Source: Bacteroides sp. (GTDB lineage Bacteria; Bacteroidota; Bacteroidia; Bacteroidales; Muribaculaceae). Taken from it: a stretch of 64,000 bases of DNA. Positions within the stretch are counted from its first letter, which is position 1. Every line of letters begins with the position of its first letter. Position numbers and translations under genes: made by a program. Positions 7,213 through 16,224 of this stretch are shown piece by piece. The stretch is taken from contig JAAVDJ010000041.1 in NCBI GenBank assembly GCA_014801875.1, positions 1 through 64,000 of the forward strand, given 5' to 3'. The notes under the pieces were generated by a model. That model was not told where the DNA came from. It saw only the letters and a program-made list of their open reading frames with translations, and ran no database searches.

Positions 7213-7256
7213 AAAGGATTACAGGTTGAAATACCTTTGGGATTTTTCGCCATAAA
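7213..7256 (+). other. Decayed copy of the leader hairpin, unit C
   Basis: Positions 7228-7256 match 26 of 29 nt of the hairpin 3' half at 4962-4990. The stem is reduced to AAAGG (7213-7217) with CCTTT, so termination should be weaker. The segment GGGATTTTTCGCCATAAA is fully conserved and ends 12 nt before the MntA start codon, suggesting that it also supplies the translation leader. Confidence 0.6.
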
Positions 7257-7268
7257 TTCAACATTATT

Positions 7269-7577
7269 ATGAATGAGCGTATCAAATGTCTGATTCCGAA
7301 AATTCAGGAATATATGAAGACCAAGCCAATTATCCGCGCTTGGCTCTTTGGCTCCTACTCCCGCGGAGAAGAGAGTCCGGAAAGCGACATCGACATCCTC
7401 GTTGACTATGATCGCACTCAAGGGAATTTTTCTTTATTTACTATGGGAGGAATATTGATGGAACTTTCTGAATTATTGGGGAATCAAGTTGATTTAGTAG
7501 ACAATCGCGGACTAATGCAATTCGCTAGGGAAAGCGTTGACCATGATAAAATCCTGATTTATGAGAGAGAAAATTAG
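7269..7577 (+). CDS. mntA: MntA-like nucleotidyltransferase antitoxin
   Basis: A 102-residue minimal nucleotidyltransferase with GSYSRGEESPESDIDILVDY near residue 31: the GS motif and DxD catalytic aspartates, then a third acidic position in NQVDLVD near residue 75. This matches MntA antitoxins, which AMPylate the HepT toxin on its RX4HXY tyrosine. It overlaps the HepT gene by 17 nt in another frame (7561-7577), so translation is coupled. It is the third toxin-antitoxin pair of the island and of a different subtype from the pair at 6253-7004. No defect is visible. Confidence 0.9.
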   Translation: MNERIKCLIPKIQEYMKTKPIIRAWLFGSYSRGEESPESDIDILVDYDRTQGNFSLFTMGGILMELSELLGNQVDLVDNRGLMQFARESVDHDKILIYEREN

Positions 7578-7911
7578 AGATAAAGGCCGGCTTCAACACA
7601 TGCTTGAAATGGCACATGCTCTCAGAGAGGAGAAATCCAGTCATTCCTATGAAGAAATTCTTAAAGATCGGATTTTATTCTATGGACTTACTAAGATGAC
7701 TGAAATAATAGGTGAGGCAGCCTACAAGCTAACTCATGAATTCGTAGATTCTCATCCCGAACTACCATGGGGAAAAATTATCAGTATGCGGCATATTCTT
7801 GTGCATGGGTATTTCAAAATAAGTCCGGAGGATTTATGGAATACTATACAGTATGATATCCCACCTATGATTCCCATTCTTGAAAAATACCTTGAAGAAT
7901 TTGAGAATTAA
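7561..7911 (+). CDS. hepT: HepT-like HEPN ribonuclease toxin
   Basis: A 116-residue HEPN toxin with the full catalytic/regulatory motif RHILVHGYF near residue 81, that is R-X4-H-X-Y. The Arg and His form the RNase site and the Tyr is the residue AMPylated by MntA in characterised systems. HepT toxins cleave RNA; tRNA has been reported as a target for some members. LTKMTEIIGEAAYKL near residue 44 is the conserved central helix. Its start lies inside the MntA gene. The 50 nt downstream lead directly to the third tRNA fragment, with no ATPase remnant in this unit. Confidence 0.9.
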   Translation: MREKIRDKGRLQHMLEMAHALREEKSSHSYEEILKDRILFYGLTKMTEIIGEAAYKLTHEFVDSHPELPWGKIISMRHILVHGYFKISPEDLWNTIQYDIPPMIPILEKYLEEFEN

Positions 7912-7961
7912 TCTCTATGATAGTAAGAAAGCACCTCCCTATAATCGGGAAAAGGAACGGA

Positions 7962-8022
7962 CACGCCTGGAAAGCGTGTATACGCCGAAAGCGTATCCCG
8001 AGTTCGAATCTCGGTCACTCCG
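7962..8022 (+). repeat. 61-bp tRNA-Ser 3' fragment, copy 3 (outer att-like end)
   Basis: Matches 4862-4922 with one change (A to G in the variable-arm loop). It marks the outer boundary of the island. The sequence after it no longer carries the repeated hairpin but a different terminator, consistent with return to the host chromosome. Confidence 0.95.
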
Positions 8023-8025
8023 CAT

Positions 8026-8077
8026 AAAAGACACGATGAAAGTCAGCTTATACGCTTGAATTTCATCGTGTCTTTTT
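8026..8077 (+). terminator. Displaced original terminator of tRNA-Ser
   Basis: A 16-bp perfect stem, AAAAGACACGATGAAA (8026-8041) with its complement at 8061-8076, a 19-nt loop and a T run. Its position immediately after the outermost tRNA fragment suggests that it terminated tRNA-Ser before insertion. It may also end the minus-strand acyltransferase gene. Confidence 0.75.
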
Positions 8078-8129
8078 ATTCTTTTGCAGCTTGATCGAAT
8101 GTTAAAGATGGGAGTATTTATGAAGGCGT

Positions 8130-8744
8130 TTAATCTTCTGTCGGAACTTCCCAACAATTCTTGATAAATCTCCCCGGTTCTTTATAATTAAGCACTTTTG
8201 CCGGAACGCCGGCACAGGTGCTCCTCGTCGGAACATCCTTGGTCACTACCGCTCCGGCACCAATACTCGATTTTGAACCTATACACACTCTTTCGACAAT
8301 GCACACATTCGGACCAACATACACTTCGTCTCCTATGATGGCCGGTGTGTTATGTTCTGTGCCGATATTTAGGAATTGAAACAAATTCACATTATTGCCG
8401 ATAATCGTACCCCCATTGATTACCATACACCTTTTGTGTCCCAAATACAGCCCGAAACCTATTCTCGTTTCAATTGGCAAATCTATCTGACGCAAGTTAC
8501 AACACAACCTGTGCATAAACTTACATGGGTAATATAACATACCCTTATACCCGCAAAGTCGTTGCCACACCAGCAACGAAAACGGATGAGTCAACACATG
8601 GACAAATATCCTGAAAGTAGAAAACCTTATTCCGCCATGCCGGTAAATATCACTCCGAATCAACTCCAGACAATCCCTATAACCCTCCGCTCGCGGAATA
8701 AAGATTTGATCTCCATCATTGACCTTTATTTTATCAAATTTCAT
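8130..8744 (-). CDS. Serine acetyltransferase-like hexapeptide-repeat acyltransferase
   Basis: A 204-residue left-handed beta-helix acyltransferase. The C-terminal half has hexapeptide-repeat rungs (NGGTIIGNNVNLFQFLNIG, AIIGDEVYVGPNVCIVERV, IGSKSSIGAGAVVTKDVP) and the conserved H of HKRCMVINGG, as in CysE/WecB-type acetyltransferases. The N-terminal part is shorter than in true CysE, so the acceptor may be serine or a sugar. The ATG at 8744 is chosen: a longer frame to 8855 would run 71 nt into the glycerate kinase gene and adds no family sequence. It is the first host gene beyond the island. Confidence 0.82.
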   Translation of the reverse strand: MKFDKIKVNDGDQIFIPRAEGYRDCLELIRSDIYRHGGIRFSTFRIFVHVLTHPFSLLVWQRLCGYKGMLYYPCKFMHRLCCNLRQIDLPIETRIGFGLYLGHKRCMVINGGTIIGNNVNLFQFLNIGTEHNTPAIIGDEVYVGPNVCIVERVCIGSKSSIGAGAVVTKDVPTRSTCAGVPAKVLNYKEPGRFIKNCWEVPTED

Positions 8745-8784
8745 AAAACAAGCTACAATATATGGTCGCAAAGATACAAAAATC

Positions 8785-9942
8785 CTACACCACGTCCAAA
8801 ATATCGCTTCCGTCACATAATGATTCCAGGATACGCGCCATAGTCTGCTCCACATTGCGCTTTGCAGTTGCCGGCCTCATTGCCTCGCTCAAATCCAGAG
8901 GCTCCTCGGAAATTGGAAAAATTGATTTAAAACCGGCTTCCTTCAAGTCTGACAAAGCTGATGTGTCTACCGATCCACCTATCGCTACTACAGGCACACC
9001 ATATTTTTTTGCATGTTGTAGCACCCCATATGGCGCCTTTCCCATACAGGTCTGCGAATCAAGCTTCCCTTCTCCGGTGATTACCAGGAGTGCATCCTTA
9101 ATTTTTGAATCAAATTCCACAGCCTCAAGAACCATCTCTACCCCTTTTTCCATTCTTGCTTTAAGGAAGGCAAGCAAAGCGAAACCAAGACCTCCAGCTG
9201 CTCCCGCTCCGGGAGTAGCCGACAAATCCTCGCCAGCCCAATTTTCAACTACAGCGGCAAACGATTTCATTGAGTCTTCCAGCCTTTCCACCATCTCTGC
9301 ATCCGCCCCCTTCTGAGGTGAAAATATCCGACTCGCTCCCTCCGGTCCTAAAAGAGGATTCCTGACATCACATGCCACTACAAATTCAGCCTCTTTGAGT
9401 TCAACCATTGCGTCGGAATCATCAATCTCAGTTATCTTCCCTACCTCTCCCCCACCATTTCCTATTTCCATCCCCTCCTTATCCCGGAAACGGAATCCAA
9501 GCGCCCGCAACATACCAACCCCGGCATCATTCGTGGCACTTCCTCCTATTCCGATTAAAAATTTCCGACAACCTCTATTAAGGGCATCCCGTATCAGCTC
9601 TCCCGTACCGAACGACGTTGTGAACCACGGATTACGTTTCTCTGACGGCACCAGCATCAACCCGCTTGCCGCCGCCATCTCGATAACGGCGGTATCTCCA
9701 CAAAGACCATACCGAGCCTCCACACTCTCTCCAATCGGACCGACAACTTGAATTGAGACAATATCACCACCCAGCGCCGACACTATTGCATCCGTCGTCC
9801 CCTCTCCTCCATCGGCCACAGGCACAACCTCACAATTAATCTTAGCATCAACCTTGCGGATACCCCTCACGGCCGCCTCCCCGACCTCCCGACTCGACAA
9901 CGACCCCTTGAACGAATCTGAAGCTATCACTATTTTTCTCAT
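8785..9942 (-). CDS. glxK: Glycerate kinase (GlxK/GarK family)
   Basis: A cytoplasmic kinase that phosphorylates D-glycerate (2-phosphoglycerate-forming in the GarK class). The N-terminus KIVIASDSFKGSLSS, the GGEGTTDAIV segment near residue 46, GIGGSATNDAGVGML near residue 150 and TGEGKLDSQT near residue 294 are all conserved in PF02595. The 385-residue length is normal. It lies 40 nt upstream of the acyltransferase start, so the two may form one transcript. No glyoxylate or glucarate pathway gene is nearby. Confidence 0.94.
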   Translation of the reverse strand: MRKIVIASDSFKGSLSSREVGEAAVRGIRKVDAKINCEVVPVADGGEGTTDAIVSALGGDIVSIQVVGPIGESVEARYGLCGDTAVIEMAAASGLMLVPSEKRNPWFTTSFGTGELIRDALNRGCRKFLIGIGGSATNDAGVGMLRALGFRFRDKEGMEIGNGGGEVGKITEIDDSDAMVELKEAEFVVACDVRNPLLGPEGASRIFSPQKGADAEMVERLEDSMKSFAAVVENWAGEDLSATPGAGAAGGLGFALLAFLKARMEKGVEMVLEAVEFDSKIKDALLVITGEGKLDSQTCMGKAPYGVLQHAKKYGVPVVAIGGSVDTSALSDLKEAGFKSIFPISEEPLDLSEAMRPATAKRNVEQTMARILESLCDGSDILDVV

Positions 9943-10093
9943 AATTTCTTACCCTTATTCCATACCTTTTGCTTTCGATAAAAACCCAAAATTATAAAAT
10001 TTAGACCACCAAATCAAGATTCTGTAAGTTATTTTTATCCCAATTTCAGTAGTATAATCCGGAAAGTATTGATGGGGTGCGTGCAGAGAAAAA

Positions 10094-10124
10094 TTTGACT
10101 TAAGAAAGATTTTTCTTAAATTTG
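10094..10124 (+). promoter_or_regulatory. Promoter of the AspT-type transporter gene
   Basis: TTTG (10094-10097), 19 nt, TAAATTTG (10117-10124): consensus Bacteroidota promoter. The start would be near 10131, leaving a leader of about 33 nt. The remaining intergenic DNA from 9943 holds nothing else recognisable. Confidence 0.75.
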
Positions 10125-10163
10125 CAACTTACCTACCCTTCAAATTATTTAGCAGATAATATT

Positions 10164-11858
10164 ATGGAAACTATATTGACTTTTTTCCGCTCGCATCCGC
10201 TCATACCGATTTTCCTTACTTTGGGTCTCGGGTTCTGGCTGGGGCGCCAGCGTTTCAAAGGATTTTCATTAGGTTCGATTGCGGCTACTCTGATTGTAGG
10301 CGTCATAATCGGACAGATGAAAATTGAGATTCCCGACATAGTGAAGAATATATTTTTCCTCTTCTTCCTCTTCGCCACGGGGTATGGCGTCGGGCCGCAA
10401 TTCGTGCGTGCGATGAAAGGACCGGGGTTGAAGCAGGCGGCATTTGCTGTCGTAGAGGCTCTGGTGTGTGCAGGTATAATTATCGGCGCTGCCCTTCTTA
10501 TGGGTTATGACAACGGCATCGCTACCGGACTCTATGCCGGAGCTCAGACTGCCTCCGCTTGTCTCGGAATGGTGAGTGACACGGTCAAGGAATTGCCCGT
10601 TGATGAATCTCAAAGGGAATATCTGCTGATGATAATTCCCGCCTGCTATGCGGTGACATATATGTTCGGCACAGTAGGGACAGTTTGGTTTCTCACCTCA
10701 ATGGCTCCGAAGATGATGGGCGGAATGAATAAGGTGAAAGATGAAGTTGCCCGTATAGAAGGGGAAATGGATAATTCCGGACATCTCGCACCGGGCCAGA
10801 TTCAGGCTTCCAGAAGTGTGGCGTTTCGGGGATTCAAGGTCAACAACATATATTTCTCGACTCCCAGAAACATACGCGAGACTGAGGATTATCTTCGCTC
10901 TTTAGGGGTGATAGTCTTTGTTGAAAGAGTACGTTCAGGTGGCATAATCTACGATCCTTCCGAGAATGTAACCATTAAGAATGGCGACCATATGGTGATT
11001 GCCGGACGAAGGGAACAGATGATAGCCCTCGGTTCCCGAATCGGTGAGGAGGAACCGGATCCGGAACTTCTGAATTTCGGAGCTGAGAAAACACCCGTCA
11101 CCCTCTCTTCAAAAATAAAGGCGGGTATGACATTCGGACAACTGCGCGAAATGCCCTCTATGGAAAGGGTCATGGTGGCCTCGATAAAACGGAACGGCCT
11201 CAATCTTCCCATCAAACTGAAGACCGAGCTTTATCCGGGAGACGTGCTGACTCTCGTGGGTTGGCCACGTGATGTGGCCGCTGCCGCTTCAGACATAGGG
11301 TATGCCGACCGTCAGACTGATTCAGCTGATATGGTGTTCATTGGTCTTGGTATTGCTGCCGGATGTCTTTTGGGGGCATTGGCTATTGATATTAATCAGA
11401 TTCCAATGTCGCTGGGTGCGAGTGTGGGGGCATTGGTCATGGGAATTGTGTTAGGTTGGTGGCGCACCAAACGACCGACTTTCGGGCGTATCCCGGCTGC
11501 GGCTCTATGGATGTTTCAGAATTTAGGAGCCAATATGTTTATCGCAATAATAGGTCTGACTGCCGGTGCCTCCTTCCTATATGGTTTGAAGCAGGCGGGT
11601 TGGCTGATATTCCTAATTGGAGCGCTCTGCACCATCCTCGGACTGGTCATAAATGTATTGATAGCATGGAAGATTTTCCGTTTCTCCATACCGGAGACAT
11701 TGGGATGTGTAGCAGGGGGTCGATGCAGTGTGGCTTCCATAGGAGCAATCACAGAGACTTTGCAGAGTGATGTGCCTAACCTTGGCTTCACAATCACTTA
11801 TGCAGTGGCCAACATCTCTCTGGTCTTCGCCTCACTTGCAGTGCTCTTCCTGGTCTGA
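10164..11858 (+). CDS. AspT/YidE-type antiporter with two TrkA-C domains
   Basis: A 564-residue inner-membrane transporter of the aspartate:alanine exchanger family. Each end has about five hydrophobic segments (roughly residues 1-185 and 395-564), with related repeats such as GYGVGPQFV and GLTAGASFLYG. Between them lie two TrkA_C-like domains (near 210-290 and 300-380; FRGFKVNNIYF..., MTFGQLREMPSMERVMVASI...). GGRCSVASIGAI near residue 530 is a conserved family segment. The ATG at 10164 is chosen over a start at 10122 that would lie inside the -7 box. The substrate is unknown; members exchange amino or dicarboxylic acids. Confidence 0.88.
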   Translation: METILTFFRSHPLIPIFLTLGLGFWLGRQRFKGFSLGSIAATLIVGVIIGQMKIEIPDIVKNIFFLFFLFATGYGVGPQFVRAMKGPGLKQAAFAVVEALVCAGIIIGAALLMGYDNGIATGLYAGAQTASACLGMVSDTVKELPVDESQREYLLMIIPACYAVTYMFGTVGTVWFLTSMAPKMMGGMNKVKDEVARIEGEMDNSGHLAPGQIQASRSVAFRGFKVNNIYFSTPRNIRETEDYLRSLGVIVFVERVRSGGIIYDPSENVTIKNGDHMVIAGRREQMIALGSRIGEEEPDPELLNFGAEKTPVTLSSKIKAGMTFGQLREMPSMERVMVASIKRNGLNLPIKLKTELYPGDVLTLVGWPRDVAAAASDIGYADRQTDSADMVFIGLGIAAGCLLGALAIDINQIPMSLGASVGALVMGIVLGWWRTKRPTFGRIPAAALWMFQNLGANMFIAIIGLTAGASFLYGLKQAGWLIFLIGALCTILGLVINVLIAWKIFRFSIPETLGCVAGGRCSVASIGAITETLQSDVPNLGFTITYAVANISLVFASLAVLFLV

Positions 11859-11882
11859 TTGGGAATTTGACATAAAACAGAC

Positions 11883-11916
11883 TTAGCTCAACCCCGGTGC
11901 GACGGGGTTGAGCTAA
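11883..11916. terminator. Bidirectional terminator between convergent genes
   Basis: A 14-bp perfect stem, TTAGCTCAACCCCG (11883-11896) with CGGGGTTGAGCTAA (11903-11916), and a 6-nt loop. It lies between the ends of the transporter gene and the DUF262 operon. No strong T run on either side. Confidence 0.7.
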
Positions 11917-11954
11917 ATATGGAGTTTAGGGCATTCGCCGAATGCCCGGGTGGT

Positions 11955-14258
11955 TTACGCTTGCTTCTCCCGGAGAGTCTTATCGTAAAACTCCAGGAAA
12001 AAGTGAATGCGGTCCTCCATGTCTATACCTTCAGCTGTCTGCCTCACATCAAGATTGAATTCCTTTCGCTTCCTGTCTTCGGTATATTCAATTCGGTAGC
12101 CCGTCTCTGTTTGATATACAGTCCATTTCAGACGTTTAATATACAGAGGGTCTCCCTTAAAAGCTATCTCTGTTGAGTTCTTGCGCTTATTTTCAAAATC
12201 AATGTGGAGAAGCCATATGAATGCATCTTGATACCACCCCCGGCGTGAAGGACTATTGAGCATCTGCCAGTCATAACGATTGTTTTCCCAACTTCTCTTC
12301 TGGTATCTCGCAGCTTCGATATCTCTCAACTCCGAATATTTAACAAGATAGTAACGCCAGCGATATAGCTTTTCCTCCTCACTGCGTTGCAGCCATTTTT
12401 TGATATGTTCCTTAACAGACTCTTCTTCAAAAACCGGGTAATCATTCAGCATATCACGCAAAATTTTTCCGGAATGAGGTTGAGCACGGGCAAAAATATC
12501 ATCCATCCAATTGTTCCAATATCTCCCCCCGTACAAACGCTTCCAACCTGTCTCCGCTCCATAATCTCCAAAGGTGAGGGCAAGACATTCCACCATATCA
12601 AGCTTTTCCTTTACGTGAGGAGTGAAGAATGTGGCATGAGCCTGTAAAGACTTGACAAAAACAATATTTTGTTTTTCGTCAATATAGGCTGAAAGATCAC
12701 CTACCAAAAGGGAATGATTCTCTATAAACATCATCGGCAGACGGTCTGAGGCATGACTATCTATCCATTCAAATTTCAGGATTTCCTGTCTTATCTGTAT
12801 CTGAAGGAATGAATTTTTCTCTTCCGCATCAAGATCTCTGCTGTTTCTCATCAAAGAATCTACCCTCCTCAACAACACAGGCATACTTTCCTGACGAATA
12901 CTGTCGGGAGAATTGACGACAAGATTTCTTACCACACGCACACTTTCTCGTAAAGAGTCAAGATTCTGCCCGGATAATCCATGACTGTAAGCATACTCGA
13001 AGAAGGATTCTATATAAAGGAGGTCTATATTGTTGACAACCGGTTTCAAAGCCACTTTCAAGAAATCCACCTCCCCTTTGGAGTCGAAAATATACACGCG
13101 GTAATTCTCCAAAGTCAGAGACCCTCCATATTCCTCGTAAGGAATCGTAGTTAAGATTTCATTGAAAAAATCCTGAATGGACTGCTCTTTGCTTCGCGCA
13201 TAAAAGAAATCCATAATCTTGCTGAATCGGTTTATAAGAGATATGTCATGACCGAGAACTACATCTGCAAGCTGCAGAATGTTCATATTTCGGAAATCAT
13301 CAAGAGTGAGCAAGCGTGCTTCCTCATCCTTTTCTGAAATTTCTATTCCCGCCTTAGTTCCCTCTATTATCATGAAATTTCGGAAAAGATTTTGAAGTTT
13401 GTCATCAAGACCATTTCTGTAATATCTTTCCGGGTCCGCATCATGATTATCCCGATAGTTCCAAAGTAAAACGGTCCAGTCTGTATCAATCTTTCGGGAA
13501 AAATCAGTCTCTACCTCTACTCCATTCTTTCTCGCTTCCTTCAGTCTCCCCTCAATCTCAGCTTTGAAATGCTCAAAATCCGTGAGCTGCTGCCCTCGGG
13601 AATTCATCTTGATATAAAGCTCATCCGTAGTGTCGAGGTCTTCCAGATTTAACAGCCAGAAACCTATCTGCCTCTCCTCCGTGAGTCTTTTCCACACCTT
13701 TTTTATCTCCTCCTCATTGAAAGAAGAATAATGGGCGTCGATGGCTGAGAGCATGACGAGCATCGAACTGATTGTGGGATCATTTTTCCATCTGGAGTTA
13801 AACCACCACTGTTTCCGTATATATTCCGCCAATCCAATGACATGTTCAGGTTTTATATCAAGCAATTTATTTATGAAGTCTTTGCTCGACTGTCTCACTT
13901 CGTATGTAAAAGGCTCCAGAGAGCGGGCATCCTCCCCACATCTTTTTGCCAGATAGAAATGGAGGAGGAAGAGGGTTGTCAGTCGCTGCTGTCCATCCAC
14001 AGGAAGAAAGATACGTTCTCTACTATTCTTCTTCCCGTAAATAAAGTCAAGTTCAATCCTTTCGTTCTCCTCATCGTCAATAGCCGCGAATAGAGAGGAG
14101 AGGAAATTCTCTCTCAGGGATTCTTTCCCGGGTCGTCCTTGCGCATAATCACGCTGTATCATCGGTATCGTGATAAGGTCGAATTTCTTTTTGGGATCGG
14201 GAGAGGAGGTCATTTCAAAGAATGAGGAGAAACGACCTATCATATTTTCTTCTGCCAT
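11955..14258 (-). CDS. DUF262 protein, second gene of a candidate defence pair
   Basis: A 767-residue protein with an N-terminal DUF262 (GmrS-type, ParB/Srx-like) domain: ITIPMIQRDYAQGR near residue 30 and FLPVDGQQRLTTLFLLHF near residue 84. In GmrSD and related type IV restriction proteins DUF262 binds and hydrolyses nucleotide, and the DGQQR motif is the key catalytic segment. The remaining 550 residues are helical and charged, with no DUF1524/HNH motif that I can find; the end (NLDVRQTAEGIDMEDRIHFF) resembles no family I know. It starts 21 nt after the upstream DUF262/DUF1524 gene, so they form an operon. A subunit or sensor role is inferred. Confidence 0.78.
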   Translation of the reverse strand: MAEENMIGRFSSFFEMTSSPDPKKKFDLITIPMIQRDYAQGRPGKESLRENFLSSLFAAIDDEENERIELDFIYGKKNSRERIFLPVDGQQRLTTLFLLHFYLAKRCGEDARSLEPFTYEVRQSSKDFINKLLDIKPEHVIGLAEYIRKQWWFNSRWKNDPTISSMLVMLSAIDAHYSSFNEEEIKKVWKRLTEERQIGFWLLNLEDLDTTDELYIKMNSRGQQLTDFEHFKAEIEGRLKEARKNGVEVETDFSRKIDTDWTVLLWNYRDNHDADPERYYRNGLDDKLQNLFRNFMIIEGTKAGIEISEKDEEARLLTLDDFRNMNILQLADVVLGHDISLINRFSKIMDFFYARSKEQSIQDFFNEILTTIPYEEYGGSLTLENYRVYIFDSKGEVDFLKVALKPVVNNIDLLYIESFFEYAYSHGLSGQNLDSLRESVRVVRNLVVNSPDSIRQESMPVLLRRVDSLMRNSRDLDAEEKNSFLQIQIRQEILKFEWIDSHASDRLPMMFIENHSLLVGDLSAYIDEKQNIVFVKSLQAHATFFTPHVKEKLDMVECLALTFGDYGAETGWKRLYGGRYWNNWMDDIFARAQPHSGKILRDMLNDYPVFEEESVKEHIKKWLQRSEEEKLYRWRYYLVKYSELRDIEAARYQKRSWENNRYDWQMLNSPSRRGWYQDAFIWLLHIDFENKRKNSTEIAFKGDPLYIKRLKWTVYQTETGYRIEYTEDRKRKEFNLDVRQTAEGIDMEDRIHFFLEFYDKTLREKQA

Positions 14259-14279
14259 AGTTTGTTGTTTGAGTAAAGG

Positions 14280-16199
14280 TTAGTCAATCTGCTCTTCAGT
14301 ATCTTTCTTGTCGGAAGGAAGATAATCGGCGAGCACAGTCTTTATCTTTTTCAGATAATTTCTCCGGTCTTTCTCTCCCCAGAAGAAAAAATGTTCGTTT
14401 TCATCCGACTCATTATATGCCTTGAGAAATACTTCTCGCGTACAGAAAGGCACAAAACCCTCCTCCGAACGATTGAGTATCTTGTCTCGTTTCACGCTGA
14501 ACACTGAGTTATTGAGAGCGGCATTATCGTCTTTTCCGAGCAATGCAAGATTTGCGATGGAATCCTTATAATCTTCATAAGAAGTGTCGAGGCTATCGTA
14601 ATATATCTTGTAGAAATCCTCATGTATTTGCTCAAAACGGGCACCCAACTGTCCCTCTTTCGGATTCTTCTCAAGATTATCAATAAATATCCTCATAATG
14701 CTCATCATCTGCTCAATGCGCCTCACTTTATCCTCGTCTCCGTTCAAGCGATTGAAATCAAGAAATCTTTTTAAAACCGGGAGATGGTTTTGTATCCAGC
14801 TTTTCCACTCCTTAGCTCTGTTAAGTCCTTGTGAGTTCTGCGCATGAATATGCTCAAGACTCCATCCTCCCTTCACATTTTTATGGCGACGGAAAGAATA
14901 ACGGCGGCTATTGTCGCCACCTTGCTGGAGAGTCATGACATTAAAGAGGAGCAAAATATTTGATATAAGCCGATTATCACCTTTATTCTTATCATCTTTA
15001 TACATCAGATCCTCAAGGCGACGGTCGCCGAGAGCCACCACCTTTCTTATCTCACCGTCAAGATAAACTTTAAATTCATCCTGATCCTTATCTTTTGCAT
15101 TCTCAAAAATATCCTGTAGATTCTTTCCTGACGCCACGAGGAAACCTATCTTGTGGTAGAGCTCATTGTCCGGTTCGAGATACCAGTCTCTGAGCCTGAG
15201 ATATTGCAGATAGATATCATCCCATTCAGCTTTGGCAGCGACAGTCTTACCCTCCTTTGATTTCAGCTTTTCGTCAAAGTAGCGAAAGGTGAAGTATTCA
15301 TCAAGGCTTCCTGATTTTTTATGTGACATAATGTTGAAAATTAAATCTATGCGGGTATCATAGTTCTCCATTTTCTCATTCGTCAGAAAAGCCCAGAAAT
15401 CTTGGTCCATCAGTTCACGCTCTATGCTGTCCCATTGCTGCACGAGAGTCTTCTTCTCATACTCCTCCAAAAGATTGTTATCATCACGGAGAAAAAGAGC
15501 CTTGATAAGTTCGGAGTTAGTCAGTGGAATCTTTCCTATGTTTAGGTCTGAAAATTTTTTCCATTGGTCTCCGTGTGCAGGGAGTTCATACCATATCACT
15601 TTCACATCCCTCTCCAGAAGGGATGCGAGTTTATGGAGATTCAGATTCTTTTTCTTCAAATTATCATCAATCCATTCTCGTGCCCCCTGATATGCATGCC
15701 ACATATAGAGAAAATCCGGAAATTCACTTGCTTCCTCTATTGTCTTCTCTGCTATATTGTTCAGAAAATCTTCTGAATCTGTCCTTGTGTCGTAGATAAT
15801 CGAGTATTTCAGGGGTTGAAGATCTTCCAAAGGATTATTATAAGGAATATCCTGTTGTGCGAGGGTCTCGCTGATTTTCTCTTCCATCTCTTTCCTTTTC
15901 AACAGCGCTTTGTTAATGATGAAAAGGGTGGTGAGCCGTTGCTGGCCGTCAATCAAGTTAAAAGATCCGTCCGGCTTCCTGAATACCACTATGGGTTGAA
16001 GATAATACGGACTCACGGAGTCATTATGGGTATGATTTTTCAGGTGCAGATTGAGATCTTCAAGAAGTGTGGTCACCTCTTCACGTCGCCATCTGTAGCC
16101 TCTTTGGAAATCCGGAATATGGAACGTCTCTGTCAGACTTCCGGCAGGGCGGGTTCTAAGCGATTTCTCAGCCAAACCCTTCGTTTCTGTTTCACTCAT
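14280..16199 (-). CDS. DUF262-DUF1524 (GmrSD-like) protein, first gene of the pair
   Basis: A 639-residue protein with an N-terminal DUF262 domain (FHIPDFQRGYRWRREEV near residue 26; NLIDGQQRLTTLFII near residue 85) and a C-terminal DUF1524 region with the HNH-like motif WSLEHIHAQNSQ near residue 455. This is the GmrS-GmrD arrangement of modification-dependent type IV restriction enzymes, which cut phage DNA carrying modified bases. Family membership does not prove that target. ATG 16199 is chosen over a GTG at 16223 because a TAATTTTG box at 16225-16232 would put the GTG at or before the transcription start. Cotranscribed with the DUF262 gene downstream. Confidence 0.82.
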   Translation of the reverse strand: MSETETKGLAEKSLRTRPAGSLTETFHIPDFQRGYRWRREEVTTLLEDLNLHLKNHTHNDSVSPYYLQPIVVFRKPDGSFNLIDGQQRLTTLFIINKALLKRKEMEEKISETLAQQDIPYNNPLEDLQPLKYSIIYDTRTDSEDFLNNIAEKTIEEASEFPDFLYMWHAYQGAREWIDDNLKKKNLNLHKLASLLERDVKVIWYELPAHGDQWKKFSDLNIGKIPLTNSELIKALFLRDDNNLLEEYEKKTLVQQWDSIERELMDQDFWAFLTNEKMENYDTRIDLIFNIMSHKKSGSLDEYFTFRYFDEKLKSKEGKTVAAKAEWDDIYLQYLRLRDWYLEPDNELYHKIGFLVASGKNLQDIFENAKDKDQDEFKVYLDGEIRKVVALGDRRLEDLMYKDDKNKGDNRLISNILLLFNVMTLQQGGDNSRRYSFRRHKNVKGGWSLEHIHAQNSQGLNRAKEWKSWIQNHLPVLKRFLDFNRLNGDEDKVRRIEQMMSIMRIFIDNLEKNPKEGQLGARFEQIHEDFYKIYYDSLDTSYEDYKDSIANLALLGKDDNAALNNSVFSVKRDKILNRSEEGFVPFCTREVFLKAYNESDENEHFFFWGEKDRRNYLKKIKTVLADYLPSDKKDTEEQID

Positions 16200-16224
16200 G
16201 TTATTTAGATTATAAAATTTCACT

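Larger units (their letters stand above)
4862..8022 (+). mobile_element. Nested tRNA-Ser island built from repeated toxin-antitoxin units
   Basis: The 3' 61 nt of tRNA-Ser occurs three times as direct repeats: inside the intact gene (4862-4922), at 6126-6186 (identical) and at 7962-8022 (one mismatch). After the first two copies, and once more at 7213-7256, there is a hairpin sharing a 29-nt segment (4962-4990, 6211-6239, 7228-7256; the third has 3 mismatches). Each hairpin is followed at once by a toxin-antitoxin pair. The first two units end with a remnant of the same ATPase gene tail and the same promoter/inverted-repeat segment. The likely original tRNA terminator is displaced to 8026-8077. 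No integrase is present, so the units are either relics or are mobilised in trans. This is inference from repeat structure. Confidence 0.8.

Noticed and set aside
7128-7421. 97-codon minus-strand frame across the unit C promoter and MntA
   Set aside because: Opposite a clear MntA gene, and it covers the promoter; no family features.
8745-8855. N-terminal extension of the acyltransferase
   Set aside because: It would overlap the end of the glycerate kinase gene and adds no family sequence.
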